Positions 8,880 through 18,616 of a stretch of 64,000 nucleotides of DNA are shown piece by piece. Below the pieces are notes generated by a model, which worked only from the letters and a program-made list of their open reading frames with translations, was not told where the DNA came from and did no database searches. The position numbers and the translations under genes are program-made. Position 1 is the stretch's first letter. Each line of letters begins with the position of its first letter. This DNA comes from Stygiobacter sp. RIFOXYC2_FULL_38_25 (GTDB taxonomy: Bacteria; Bacteroidota; Ignavibacteria; Ignavibacteriales; Melioribacteraceae): positions 1 through 64,000 of the forward strand of contig MHAZ01000022.1 in NCBI GenBank assembly GCA_001803165.1. The letters run 5' to 3'.

Positions 8880-9083
8880 AACTAACCCATTCTTCAAACC
8901 GACCGCTTTATAAGTTGCGGTATTTGTAATGGTAGAGATGTATTGGAAAGTAGTTGCAATACAACCAAGTTTATAAATAATTATTAGTATTGGTTTTCCT
9001 CCGAAGGAGAATATCTGCATAGCAAAAAACGCAGGACTGGTTGTACAAAACCGTTATGGGCTGCGCTTTAGCATCAGTAATTA
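8880..9083 (+). other. attC8, terminal site of array A (degenerate 3' end)
   Basis: agcAACTAACccattcttcaaaccgaccgc, complement of C8 start gttGgttgct (9/10); 3' arm gttatgggctgcgctttagcatcaGTAATTA lacks a consensus core. Confidence 0.65.
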
Positions 9084-9166
9084 GAATTTTGAAATAATTT
9101 ATCGCATATAGTATCTATAAATTTACTTCTGAACGCAAAAAGTCCAACATAATTACCGGGATAGAT

Positions 9167-11623
9167 ATGAAATTTTTTCTTTTGTTCTCTTTAATAACAT
9201 TTTCTTTATTAGCCCAGCAGGATATAAACCTCCGGTTATGGTACGACCGACCGGCAGCAAATTGGAATGAGGCATTACCCATTGGAAATGGAAAACTGGC
9301 AGCAATGGTATTTGGCGAACCGGCGAAAGAACAACTGCAGCTTAATGAAGAATCGGTTTGGGCCGGGGGTCCGAATAATAATATTAAGCCGGATGCGAAT
9401 TCAATTATCCGGCAAGCAAGAAAATTGATTTATGAAGGAAGATATGTTGAAGCGCAAGAATTAGTTAATAAGGAAATGACCCCTTATGGAAACAGTGGAA
9501 TGCCATATCAACCGATTGGAAATCTTTATCTCAAATTTCCCGGGCACGAACAGTATTCTAATTTCTACAGGGAACTGGATATTCAACAAGCGACAACAAC
9601 TACTTCCTACAAGGTAGGCGGAGTAGAATATCGTCGCGTGATATTTGCCTCTCTTCCAAATAAAGTCATAGTGGTTCGCCTCGAAGCAAGTCAACCGGAA
9701 AAAATATCTTGCACACTTAGCATGGATTCACCGCAACAAACACAAACAACACTCAAGGATGGAGTTCTTATTCTTTCCGGTATTGCCGGCGATCATGAAG
9801 GACAAAAGGGATCTGTAAAATTCCAGACTTGTGTTGATGTAAAGACAGAAGGCGGATCAACGCGGGCATCGGAATCTACCATCGAAATTGTGAATGCCAC
9901 GGCGGCTACAATCTATATCTCTATCGGAACCAATTTTAAGAATTACAATGATCTATCCGGCGACCCAGCATCTTCTGCGCATGAACTGCTGACAAATGCA
10001 ATGCAGCAAGACTACAATGAAGTTCTGGCAGAACATATTAGGCTGTATAGAAATTATTTTGATCGAGTATCGCTGCGGCTCAGTCAAACAGATTCAGTCA
10101 AAAATACAACCAAGCAACGAATACAAGATTTTAAGAAAGGAAATGATCCGCAGCTGCTTTCTTTATATTTTCAGTATGGCAGATATTTATTGATTTCAAG
10201 TTCTTTTCCCGGGTCGCAGCCGGCGAATTTGCAAGGGAAATGGAATCCCAAAATGCAACCACCATGGGACAGCAAATACACGATTAATATAAACACAGAA
10301 ATGAATTACTGGCCTGCTGAGGTTACCAACCTACCTGAGATGCATCAACCGCTATTTGATTTACTAAGCGATCTCTCGATAACCGGAAAGCAGAGCGCCG
10401 GAGTGATGTATCATGCCCGTGGCTGGATGGCGCATCATAACACAGATATCTGGAGAATCACAGGGCAAGTTGATCCGGCATTTTATGGTCTTTGGCCTAT
10501 GGGTGGCGCATGGTTGAGCCGGCATTTATGGGAACATTATCTTTTTACGGGAGATCGTAAATTTCTCAAGTGGGCATACCCAATCTTGAAAGAAGCGGCA
10601 TTATATTTTGTTGATGCATTGCAGGAAGAGCCAACTCATCATTGGCTTGTAGTTTCGCCATCCATCTCACCGGAAAACAGTTATATCAAAGAAAAGAAAG
10701 TTTCCGTAACGGCAGGGTGCACAATGGATAATCAAATTGTGTTTGAGCTTTTCTCAAATGCTATCCGTGCTGCGGAAATACTTGGTATTGATGCGCGTTT
10801 TACCGACACACTCACAATCAAACGCAAACAGCTGCCTCCCATGCATATAGGTAAGTATGGACAACTGCAAGAATGGTTAAGTGATTGGGATGATCCTAAC
10901 GATAGGCATAGGCATATTTCACATTTGTTTGGTTTGTATCCCGGGAATCAAATTTCGCCGTGGCGAACGCCTGCACTTATACAAGCAGCCAGAACAACCT
11001 TAGAACAACGAGGTGATTTATCAACAGGCTGGTCAATGGGATGGAAAGTAAACTTTTGGGCAAGAATGCTTGATGGTGATAGAGCCTATAAGTTGATACG
11101 AGATCAGCTCTCACTGGTAGAAGAGGATAACTCAAAAGGTGCCGGAGGAACATACGCAAATATGTTTGATGCCCACCCGCCCTTTCAAATAGATGGAAAC
11201 TTTGGATGCACAGCGGGAATTGCTGAAATGCTGCTTCAAAGTCATGATGCTGCTATTCAGATATTGCCGGCACTTCCGGAAGCGTTGCCGGAAGGTAATG
11301 TAAAAGGATTAGTTGCTCGCGGCGGGTTTGTAGTTGATATAGTATGGGCAAAAGGAAAAGTTCAAATGCTCACTATAAAATCCCGGTTGGGAGGCAATTG
11401 TCGTTTGCGTACATATACGCCACTATTCACAACGAATAACCAAGAGCTGCCAATCGCCAGTGGAGAAAATACAAATCCATATTTTAATATTGATGATGTT
11501 CCGGATGTTGTTATTTCTCCCAGTGCCTCGTTATTAAACTTACCCCAAAAACGTAGTTACATTTATGATGTAACTACACAGGAGGGTAAGGTTTATACTT
11601 TTAAAAGTTTGGAGATTGATTAA
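9167..11623 (+). CDS. Glycoside hydrolase family 95-like alpha-L-fucosidase, exported
   Basis: 818 aa; LRLWYDRPAANWNEALPIGNGKLAAMVFGEPAKEQLQLNEESVWAGGPNN...; FQIDGNFGCTAGIAEMLLQSH. Confidence 0.92.
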   Translation: MKFFLLFSLITFSLLAQQDINLRLWYDRPAANWNEALPIGNGKLAAMVFGEPAKEQLQLNEESVWAGGPNNNIKPDANSIIRQARKLIYEGRYVEAQELVNKEMTPYGNSGMPYQPIGNLYLKFPGHEQYSNFYRELDIQQATTTTSYKVGGVEYRRVIFASLPNKVIVVRLEASQPEKISCTLSMDSPQQTQTTLKDGVLILSGIAGDHEGQKGSVKFQTCVDVKTEGGSTRASESTIEIVNATAATIYISIGTNFKNYNDLSGDPASSAHELLTNAMQQDYNEVLAEHIRLYRNYFDRVSLRLSQTDSVKNTTKQRIQDFKKGNDPQLLSLYFQYGRYLLISSSFPGSQPANLQGKWNPKMQPPWDSKYTININTEMNYWPAEVTNLPEMHQPLFDLLSDLSITGKQSAGVMYHARGWMAHHNTDIWRITGQVDPAFYGLWPMGGAWLSRHLWEHYLFTGDRKFLKWAYPILKEAALYFVDALQEEPTHHWLVVSPSISPENSYIKEKKVSVTAGCTMDNQIVFELFSNAIRAAEILGIDARFTDTLTIKRKQLPPMHIGKYGQLQEWLSDWDDPNDRHRHISHLFGLYPGNQISPWRTPALIQAARTTLEQRGDLSTGWSMGWKVNFWARMLDGDRAYKLIRDQLSLVEEDNSKGAGGTYANMFDAHPPFQIDGNFGCTAGIAEMLLQSHDAAIQILPALPEALPEGNVKGLVARGGFVVDIVWAKGKVQMLTIKSRLGGNCRLRTYTPLFTTNNQELPIASGENTNPYFNIDDVPDVVISPSASLLNLPQKRSYIYDVTTQEGKVYTFKSLEID

Positions 11624-11736
11624 TTTCTCAATTAAAGATTTTAACTCAGCAACTTGAAAGAGAAAAGAATTATCAAAACAACAAGCTTTATTGGAAAACC
11701 GTGCACTTGTAATTTGTTCCGGAAATAAGAGGCTTA

Positions 11737-12444
11737 ATGAAAAGTGTAAAAGAATATTATGACGAAATTGGCTGGACGAAGCAGAAAGGCAAGTATGTTG
11801 ACTCTTTATCATTTACCACTGATAAGGGGGCGAAATACAAATTAGCATGCAACGAGAGACTCCGGGAAATGATTGGCAGTCCTGAACTATTGCTTGATGT
11901 TGCCTGCGGTGCAAGTCCGTTTAATTCCAAAGCAAAGAAACAATTGTGCATTGATTTCAGCATTACGGCAATTAATGAAGCAAAGAAAAACAGACCGGAC
12001 GGATTTTTTGTATTGGGTGATATTACTTCCCTTCCATTAAAAGATAACTGTGTTACAGATACTGTTTCAATGCATACAATTTATCATGTTGATAAAGACA
12101 GGCAAGCCACTGCAATTGCAGAAATTAAAAGAGTAACTAAGAACAAATGCTTTGTAGTTTACAATGCAGGCAAGCACGCTAAACTTGTGAACATTTTGAC
12201 TCTTCCTTTACAGCTATGGAATTGGTCTGAGAAAAGAATAAATCCCAACAGCAAAAGAAAGATTTACTTTTACGCTCACAGCTACAAATGGCTGGAACAG
12301 TTTGGCGAGATAAAAACTTACCGGTTTCTTAATGAGAATGGAATAAAACTCTACAGTAAGTTATTATGGCTTGTTAGTAAAATCGAAATGCGTTTGCCCA
12401 AACATTCTTATCATCCTTTATTGGTGATTGATAAGAATAAATAA
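11737..12444 (+). CDS. Class I SAM-dependent methyltransferase
   Basis: LLLDVACGASPFNSKAKKQLCIDFS ... TDTVSMHTIYHV. Confidence 0.8.
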   Translation: MKSVKEYYDEIGWTKQKGKYVDSLSFTTDKGAKYKLACNERLREMIGSPELLLDVACGASPFNSKAKKQLCIDFSITAINEAKKNRPDGFFVLGDITSLPLKDNCVTDTVSMHTIYHVDKDRQATAIAEIKRVTKNKCFVVYNAGKHAKLVNILTLPLQLWNWSEKRINPNSKRKIYFYAHSYKWLEQFGEIKTYRFLNENGIKLYSKLLWLVSKIEMRLPKHSYHPLLVIDKNK

Positions 12445-12482
12445 ACTTTTCACTTCCCTTATAGAGCAACTCGAATCAGAGA

Positions 12483-13595
12483 TTACTTAACAGCAATCAT
12501 CTCGCAAGATTTTAAGAATGCCGGGTCAACATCAGCACCATGACCGGGAGTATCAGTAATTGTTATCTCACCAATATTATATTGAGCGCCGCCGATTATC
12601 GGATCTTCCTTCATAAATAAATATCCATCAAGATCGGCATACTGAATATTCGGTCGTGCAGAAACAAGATGTGCTGCGGCGGAAAGTCCGAGGCGCGTTT
12701 CAGTCATACAGCCAACCATACATTTAATTCCGGCACCTTCAGCAATTGCGTTTATCTTTAGCGCGTTATGTATTCCGCCCGACTTAGCAAGCTTGATATT
12801 GAAATAATCGCAGCATCCGCCTACTGCAAGTTTGTATGCGTCATGATGATCGAAAAGAGATTCATCCGCCATGATTGCAATTGTTGTGCTTTCTCTTACT
12901 CTGCGCAGATTATCATAATCCCAGTGAGCAATCGGCTGCTCGCAGTATTCAATTCCAAATGGTTCTAACGCCTTGAGCGTATTTACAGCAGTATGAAAAT
13001 CCCATCCTTGGTTTGCGTCAATTCGGATCGGAAGTTTATCACCGATAGCAGCGCGAATACTTTTAATCCTAGCTACATCAAGTTCTTTTGTTGTTCCAAG
13101 TTTCACTTTAATTGCTTGAAAACCTTGCTTCTTGTAATCAACAGCTTTCTTTGCAACATACTCCGGCTCGCCAATGCTGATAGTGTTGTCCGTCCAAAAA
13201 GAACGCTTGCCGCCGCCAAGAAGCGCGTACAGTGGAAGTCCGGCAGCTTTGCCCGCAATATCATAAAGAGCCATATCAAACGCGCTTCGTATTGTACTGT
13301 TGAACGCAAGATACTTGTTCATTTCCTTGTTGCGTTCTTCTATGTTTAGCGGGTCTTTACCAAGAATTAGTTTAGCCAAATCAACAGCGCCTGCAATATT
13401 AATTGATTGAGTTTCACCGGTAATTCTCCAGTAAGGATTTGCTTCCCCCATTCCATAAATTCCTTTGTCAGTAAAAATTTTTACAAATACACTTTGCGCG
13501 CAAAGGATTTCCATGATTGCAATTCTAAAAGGTTCGTGAAAAGGAATATCAGCTTTGTAAATTTCTATGCCGGTGATTTTTAGATTTTCGCTCAT
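12483..13595 (-). CDS. Mandelate racemase/muconate lactonizing family, dipeptide epimerase-like
   Basis: 370 aa; AIKVKLGTTKELDVARIKSIRAAIGDKLPIRIDANQGW ... EYCEQPI ... MADESLFD. Confidence 0.85.
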   Translation of the reverse strand: MSENLKITGIEIYKADIPFHEPFRIAIMEILCAQSVFVKIFTDKGIYGMGEANPYWRITGETQSINIAGAVDLAKLILGKDPLNIEERNKEMNKYLAFNSTIRSAFDMALYDIAGKAAGLPLYALLGGGKRSFWTDNTISIGEPEYVAKKAVDYKKQGFQAIKVKLGTTKELDVARIKSIRAAIGDKLPIRIDANQGWDFHTAVNTLKALEPFGIEYCEQPIAHWDYDNLRRVRESTTIAIMADESLFDHHDAYKLAVGGCCDYFNIKLAKSGGIHNALKINAIAEGAGIKCMVGCMTETRLGLSAAAHLVSARPNIQYADLDGYLFMKEDPIIGGAQYNIGEITITDTPGHGADVDPAFLKSCEMIAVK

Positions 13596-13606
13596 GGTGT
13601 TCTCCT

Positions 13607-14632
13607 TTATAAATTCTTTTTATAGAACTCATCAACTTTTTTAATCAACAATTCCTTTTCTTCATCAGTTAGAAAAGTTGCTTCAAAGGAATACTTAGCC
13701 AGCTGGCAAACTTCTTCTTTTGTCAGTCCGATTGATTCCGCCAAAGCGAGATAGTTCTCATTTACATAGCCTCCAAAGTAAGCCGGATCGTCGGAGTTCA
13801 AAGTTATATGCAAACCCTTCTGAAGCATCTTTCTCAGCGGATGATCTTTTAGATCTGATACAACTTTTAATTTTAGATTTGAGATGGGGCAAACGGTAAG
13901 TGGAATTTTATTCTCACTCAAATATTCTACAAGTGTTGTATCACCAAGCGAATGATTGCCATGATCTACGCGGGAAACTTTAAGAAGATTTATTACTTCC
14001 CAAACATATTCAGCTGGTCCTTCCTCGCCGGCGTGCGCAACAGTTAAAAAGCCTTTCTCGCGAACAGCATCAAACACATCCTTGAATTTGGATGGCGGAT
14101 TGCCTACTTCGGCTGAATCAAGTCCAAAAGCCGTAATCCAATTCTTGTAAGCACAAGCTTGGTTAAGTGTTTCCATTGCAGCATTTGCATCTAAGTCTCG
14201 TAAGAAACAAGGAATGAGTTTGGTTGTTATTCCAAACTTTTCTTTGGCGTCATCAAGCGCTTTATGAATTCCGTTGATAACAGTATCGAAGCTGATGCCA
14301 CGGCTTGTATGTGTTTGCGGATCGAAGAATATTTCAGCATGAAGAACATTTTGCGAATGAGCTTTTTCAATATAAGCCCAGGTCATATCGTAAAAATCTT
14401 GCTCGGTAATAAGAACCGAAGCGCCTTCATAATAAATATCGAGAAACTCTTGCAGATTGTTGAAGTTGTATGCGTCGCGCAAAGCCTGAACAGATTTATG
14501 TTTTATTTCGAAATTGTTTCGCCGCGCAATTTCAAACATCAATTCCGGCTCTAACGTACCTTCAATGTGCAAATGCAGTTCTGCTTTGGGAATTCCTTTT
14601 ATGAATTCCTCGAATGATTTATTTATGCTCAT
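13607..14632 (-). CDS. add: Adenosine deaminase
   Basis: PKAELHLHIEGTLEPELMFEIARRN ... TVAHAGEEGPAEYVWEVINLLKVSRVDHG ... LTVCPISNLKL ... LNSDDPAYFGGY. Confidence 0.92.
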   Translation of the reverse strand: MSINKSFEEFIKGIPKAELHLHIEGTLEPELMFEIARRNNFEIKHKSVQALRDAYNFNNLQEFLDIYYEGASVLITEQDFYDMTWAYIEKAHSQNVLHAEIFFDPQTHTSRGISFDTVINGIHKALDDAKEKFGITTKLIPCFLRDLDANAAMETLNQACAYKNWITAFGLDSAEVGNPPSKFKDVFDAVREKGFLTVAHAGEEGPAEYVWEVINLLKVSRVDHGNHSLGDTTLVEYLSENKIPLTVCPISNLKLKVVSDLKDHPLRKMLQKGLHITLNSDDPAYFGGYVNENYLALAESIGLTKEEVCQLAKYSFEATFLTDEEKELLIKKVDEFYKKNL

Positions 14633-14662
14633 TAGCTTTCTTTCTTTTGGTGCTCAAGTAAA

Positions 14663-16375
14663 TTAATCCGGATTTTTCACTAAGTAACGCTTAATCTTTT
14701 GAGTTGTCGTCTTCTCAAATTCATTATCACGAATGTAAAACTTCTTTATCATCTTGTGCGCAGCAAGCTCTTTATTGGCTTTCTCAATTTCTTCAGAAAT
14801 CTTTTTGCGAATCAACTCTTCTGTGATTTTAACTTTCTGCGTTTCCGAAAGTTCTATGAATGCTTCGGCATCAACTACAATCTGAGCAGAAATAATTTCA
14901 CCTTGCTTCGGGTCATCTTCACCAAAGACTAAGCATTCCAAAACAAAGGGACTGCGAACGAGCACGTCTTCAATTTCTTCCGGGAAAACATTCTTGCCGC
15001 TCTTAGAAATAATTACATTTTTCTTTCTACCGTTTATATGCAAGAAGCCATCTTCATCATAGAACCCAATATCGCCGGTCTTTAACCAGCCATCATCAAA
15101 TGTGTCTTGTGTTGCTTTTTCATTTTTATAATAGCCAAGCATAACGCTCGGACCTTTAGCCCAGATTTCTCCAATTCCAAATTCATCCGGATTATTGATT
15201 TTTATCTCTACGCCGGGCAAAGGTAAACCCGCAGCGTTATCTTTGAACGCATCGAGGCGGTTTAGAGCTAATATCGGAGACGTTTCAGTTAATCCGTAAC
15301 CTTGGACAAAATTAAATCCAAATTCACGCAAACCCTTTGCTACCATTGGATCCGGTGCAGCACCGCCGGCAATAAACAACCGAACAGAGCCGCCGAACTT
15401 TGCGTGTAATTCATGAAAAACTTTTTTCTTGAATTCTTTGAATCCGACAAGTGTAAAGAGGTTGGTAAACTTAACGAGCGGCGGAACGATTACAGATTTT
15501 ACTTTGTCTTCTTGTATTCCCTTCATAATACGTTTGAACATTTTATCGTAGAGTAGCGGAACAGCAAGCAAAATTGTTGCTTGTACTTTCTGCAAATCAT
15601 CAACAACAGTTTTTAGCGAGCGGGCGTAATGTGCGCTGGCTCCGGCAAAAAGCGGGCACAACATTCCGCATGTACATTCGTAAGTATGATGAATAGGCAG
15701 AACAGATAGAAAGCGGTCTGTCTCAACAATGTTTATCATCATTGTCATCGCCATTAGGTTAGATGCTAAATTACGCTGCGATAACATTACACCTTTTGCT
15801 CTTCCAAGCGAACCGGAAGTAAAAATTATTTCTGCTAAATCATTCGGATTGATAATCGGCATCTTGCTCGGATCAAGCGGACTCGCCTTCCTTATCATCT
15901 CCGGCATGATGTTAAATTCTTTGTCTTCCTTAGTTGCATCCATGCAAATGTAATGGTTCAAATTTTTCAGCGAGTTTTTTGCATCTGCAATGATGCTGGC
16001 AAAACTCCCGGAAAAGATTATCGCTTCGGAGTCAGATTCATGAATGATATTCATGATTTCATTCGTCGTCAAGTTTTTATCAATCGGAACAATCACATAA
16101 TTGAAGCACATCAGAGTTAAGTAGCTCAACGACCATTGAACGCGGTTCTCACCAATCAGCGCTACATGGCTTCTCTCTTTAAGACCAAGTTGTTTCAGCG
16201 CTGAACCAAAAAGTAAAATGTTATCAAGAAGTTCCCGGTAGGTTAAACTTTTGAGCGGCGTGTCGTTCAAATCTTCTAATGCAATTTTAGGTCCGTACTT
16301 TCTTGCAGATTGAAGAACCATATCTTGCAATGATTCAATCTTCGGCACTTCATACATTTTTAGTTCTTTTTTCAT
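14663..16375 (-). CDS. AMP-binding long-chain acyl-CoA synthetase
   Basis: AEIIFTSGSLGRAKGVMLSQRNL; GYGLTETSP; DGWLKTGDIGFYDEDGFLHINGRKKNVII. Confidence 0.9.
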   Translation of the reverse strand: MKKELKMYEVPKIESLQDMVLQSARKYGPKIALEDLNDTPLKSLTYRELLDNILLFGSALKQLGLKERSHVALIGENRVQWSLSYLTLMCFNYVIVPIDKNLTTNEIMNIIHESDSEAIIFSGSFASIIADAKNSLKNLNHYICMDATKEDKEFNIMPEMIRKASPLDPSKMPIINPNDLAEIIFTSGSLGRAKGVMLSQRNLASNLMAMTMMINIVETDRFLSVLPIHHTYECTCGMLCPLFAGASAHYARSLKTVVDDLQKVQATILLAVPLLYDKMFKRIMKGIQEDKVKSVIVPPLVKFTNLFTLVGFKEFKKKVFHELHAKFGGSVRLFIAGGAAPDPMVAKGLREFGFNFVQGYGLTETSPILALNRLDAFKDNAAGLPLPGVEIKINNPDEFGIGEIWAKGPSVMLGYYKNEKATQDTFDDGWLKTGDIGFYDEDGFLHINGRKKNVIISKSGKNVFPEEIEDVLVRSPFVLECLVFGEDDPKQGEIISAQIVVDAEAFIELSETQKVKITEELIRKKISEEIEKANKELAAHKMIKKFYIRDNEFEKTTTQKIKRYLVKNPD

Positions 16376-16411
16376 GGCATTTATTCTTGTTTATGGATAG
16401 TTCATCCTGAA

Positions 16412-16440
16412 ATAAAAAATCCCGAGTTAATCGGGATTTA
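16412..16440 (-). terminator. Rho-independent terminator downstream of pepD-like gene
   Basis: Stem aaatcccga/tcgggattt followed on the minus strand by a T-rich run. Confidence 0.75.
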
Positions 16441-16444
16441 ATTT

Positions 16445-17917
16445 TTAGCGTCCTGCTATTTCTGTCAGAATAGATTTCAGCAGCCGGTAAAATTTATCAA
16501 CATCTTCAATCTTAACCTTTTCATCCGGCGAGTGAGCTCCTACAATAGTAGGACCGAATGAAATCATATCAAGCCCGGGATACTTATCGCCGAGAATTCC
16601 GCATTCAAGTCCGGCGTGAACAGCTTTTATTTCCGGTTCTTTGCCAAATAATTTTTTGAAAACTCTTTTGGAAAGTTTTAGAATGTTTGAGTCAACATTC
16701 GGCTGCCAGCCGGGGTAGCCATCGCCGGTGGTAACTTTAGCGCCGGCTAATTCGAAAACAGAGCGAACGCTGAGAGCAACATTTTTCTTTGCACTTTCAA
16801 TCGAGCTGCGCTGGCTTGTTCCAATTGTTAATTCGTAAGATGCTGTGTTAAGTGTAGCTAAGTTAGTCGAAGTCTCAACCAAACCCGGAATGTTTTGGTT
16901 CATTGAGATAACGCCATGCGGCATTGCCAAAATTGTTTCTATAATTTTCTTTTTAAAGGAATCTTTGTATGCATTCATTATTGTAACCGATGAATGAGCT
17001 TTCTTTTCGAACTGAACTCTAATTTCCGGATCGGAATATTTGTATTCGAGCGAACACTCTATCGAAAATTCGTTAATCAGTTCCCGGATTGCGGACTCAT
17101 TCGCTTCATCAATAAAAATTATTGCTTCGGCTTCTCGGGCAATTGCATTACGTTTAGAACCGCCTTGCATGTAAACCAATTGGTAATCATACTTTTGCAA
17201 ACGGGAAAGTAAAATTCCCATGAGTTTAATTGAATTCGCTCTCCCTTCGGCAATGTTTATACCGCTGTGCCCACCTTTCAATCCACTGATAAAAATTAAA
17301 TACGGTTCATAGCTTGTAACAATGTCCTCATATTCAACTCTAAAAGTACCGGCTGAGTCCATTCCGCCGGAACATCCAACATAGAAAGCTCCATCTTCTT
17401 CTGTATCTAAATTCAGCAAAATTTTTCCGCTGATGAATCCTTTCTGTAAATTGTTGGCGCCGGTCAGCCCGGTTTCTTCATCAACTGTAAAAAGTAATTC
17501 AAGCGGACCGTGATCAAAATCGTGTTCGGTTGCAATTGCTAATGCAGCGGCTGCTCCAATTCCATTATCGGCGCCAAGTGTAGTTCCATTCGCTGTGATC
17601 CACTCGCCGTCTCTCACTAATTCAATCGGGTCTTTAGTAAAATCGTGTTCGGTTCCTTTATTTTTCTCGCAAACCATATCAACGTGGTTTTGAATAACAA
17701 CAGTTGGTTTGTTTTCGCAGCCCGGAGTTGGGGGAACAAGAATTACAATATTGCCGGTTTCATCTTCCCGGAAATCAAAATTGTTTTGCCCGGCAAAGTT
17801 GCGGAGAAACAACCTTATTCTTTCTTCGGACTTTGATGGACGGGGAACCTGGCTCAAATCATAAAACCGTTTCCAAACTATAGATGGGTACAAACCTTCA
17901 ATTGCTTTTAAAGACAT
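16445..17917 (-). CDS. pepD: Aminoacyl-histidine dipeptidase / cytosol nonspecific dipeptidase
   Basis: 490 aa; VIQNHVDMVCEKNKGTEHDFTKDPI...TLGADNGIGAAAALAI...KGGHSGINIAEGRAN...HAGLECGI. Confidence 0.92.
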   Translation of the reverse strand: MSLKAIEGLYPSIVWKRFYDLSQVPRPSKSEERIRLFLRNFAGQNNFDFREDETGNIVILVPPTPGCENKPTVVIQNHVDMVCEKNKGTEHDFTKDPIELVRDGEWITANGTTLGADNGIGAAAALAIATEHDFDHGPLELLFTVDEETGLTGANNLQKGFISGKILLNLDTEEDGAFYVGCSGGMDSAGTFRVEYEDIVTSYEPYLIFISGLKGGHSGINIAEGRANSIKLMGILLSRLQKYDYQLVYMQGGSKRNAIAREAEAIIFIDEANESAIRELINEFSIECSLEYKYSDPEIRVQFEKKAHSSVTIMNAYKDSFKKKIIETILAMPHGVISMNQNIPGLVETSTNLATLNTASYELTIGTSQRSSIESAKKNVALSVRSVFELAGAKVTTGDGYPGWQPNVDSNILKLSKRVFKKLFGKEPEIKAVHAGLECGILGDKYPGLDMISFGPTIVGAHSPDEKVKIEDVDKFYRLLKSILTEIAGR

Positions 17918-18038
17918 AATTTCTCCTAATTAGTTTCTTTTAACCAGCGCTTAAGAACAAGATTCAGATTACTTGCCGGTTATAAGCGTTTTCCGATTAT
18001 TCGAACAAATGAAATTTCGATTTATGAATTAAGAAATC

Positions 18039-18284
18039 TTATTCTTCTTCGGGTAAATCTTCGAACTCTTTTCTTTTGTTTTCAAGCCAATCATTCATTA
18101 TTTCTTGTGATTTCATAAGTTCTTGCATTTTCGCCATTGCCTTAAGATGTTTCTCATCACCCTTTTGATACATTTCCATTCCATGCCTTTTGCTCATCTC
18201 TGCAATTTCTTCAAAAGTTTTGGCACGGAATGTTTCCTCACAAGCTCCGCCTAATTGTGAGCAACTCATAGTTTTCATAATCAT
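18039..18284 (-). CDS. DUF1059-like small protein
   Basis: MKTMSCSQLGGACEETFRAKTFEEIAEMSKRHGMEMYQKGDEKHLKAM. Confidence 0.75.
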   Translation of the reverse strand: MIMKTMSCSQLGGACEETFRAKTFEEIAEMSKRHGMEMYQKGDEKHLKAMAKMQELMKSQEIMNDWLENKRKEFEDLPEEE

Positions 18285-18387
18285 ACCATTATTTTATTAA
18301 AAAAATATTTTCTTTTCTTGTAAAAAGCCAACTCAATATCCTTAGTAAGAGTATAATTTACAACTGTTAATCTCTATCGTTAGCTGT

Positions 18388-18599
18388 TTGAAACGCTGCG
18401 TTCAGCTCGCCGCTTATTACAATAATGCTAACTCTTTCAACGCAACATTATTCTTAAAACCTGCCCGCCGAGCTTAGGTCGGGCGGGAACAAAACCGGGT
18501 AAACTCGCTACGACCGAGTAGAAGAAAGTTTACCTCGTGCTTTTTTATTTGGCTGTCTGCGTTGCCTGTCCGATGTTTTTATAGGGAATAGAGTTTTAT
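18388..18599 (-). other. attC-B (degenerate cores)
   Basis: Minus strand: tatggTATAAAAC ... agcggcgagctgaacgcagcGTTTCAA. Confidence 0.55.
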
Positions 18600-18616
18600 A
18601 CCATAATCCAATTGTA

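Larger units (their letters stand above)
469..9083 (+). mobile_element. Integron-type gene cassette array A (8 cassettes, no intI in window)
   Basis: Succession of single-ORF units separated by about 120-260 bp attC-like sites. Cassette start/end complementarity: C1 GTTATACT/AGTATAAC 8/8; C2 GTTAGTAGGC/GCCTACTAAC 10/10; C3 8/9; C4 GTTATACGTGCA/TGCACGTATAAC 12/12; C7 8/9; C8 9/10; C6 7/9; C5 not recognisable. Confidence 0.88.

Noticed and set aside
1-9083. Could the repeated intergenic units be a CRISPR array?
   Set aside because: Repeat arms are only partly conserved, spacing is 0.7-1.5 kb and filled by ORFs, and there are no short regular spacers or cas genes; unit-specific start/end complementarity fits attC instead.
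17930-18387. DUF1059 gene as a third cassette of cluster B
   Set aside because: No R'' complementary to the preceding GTTTCAA core was found downstream of the ORF, and the protein looks like an ordinary conserved chromosomal gene.
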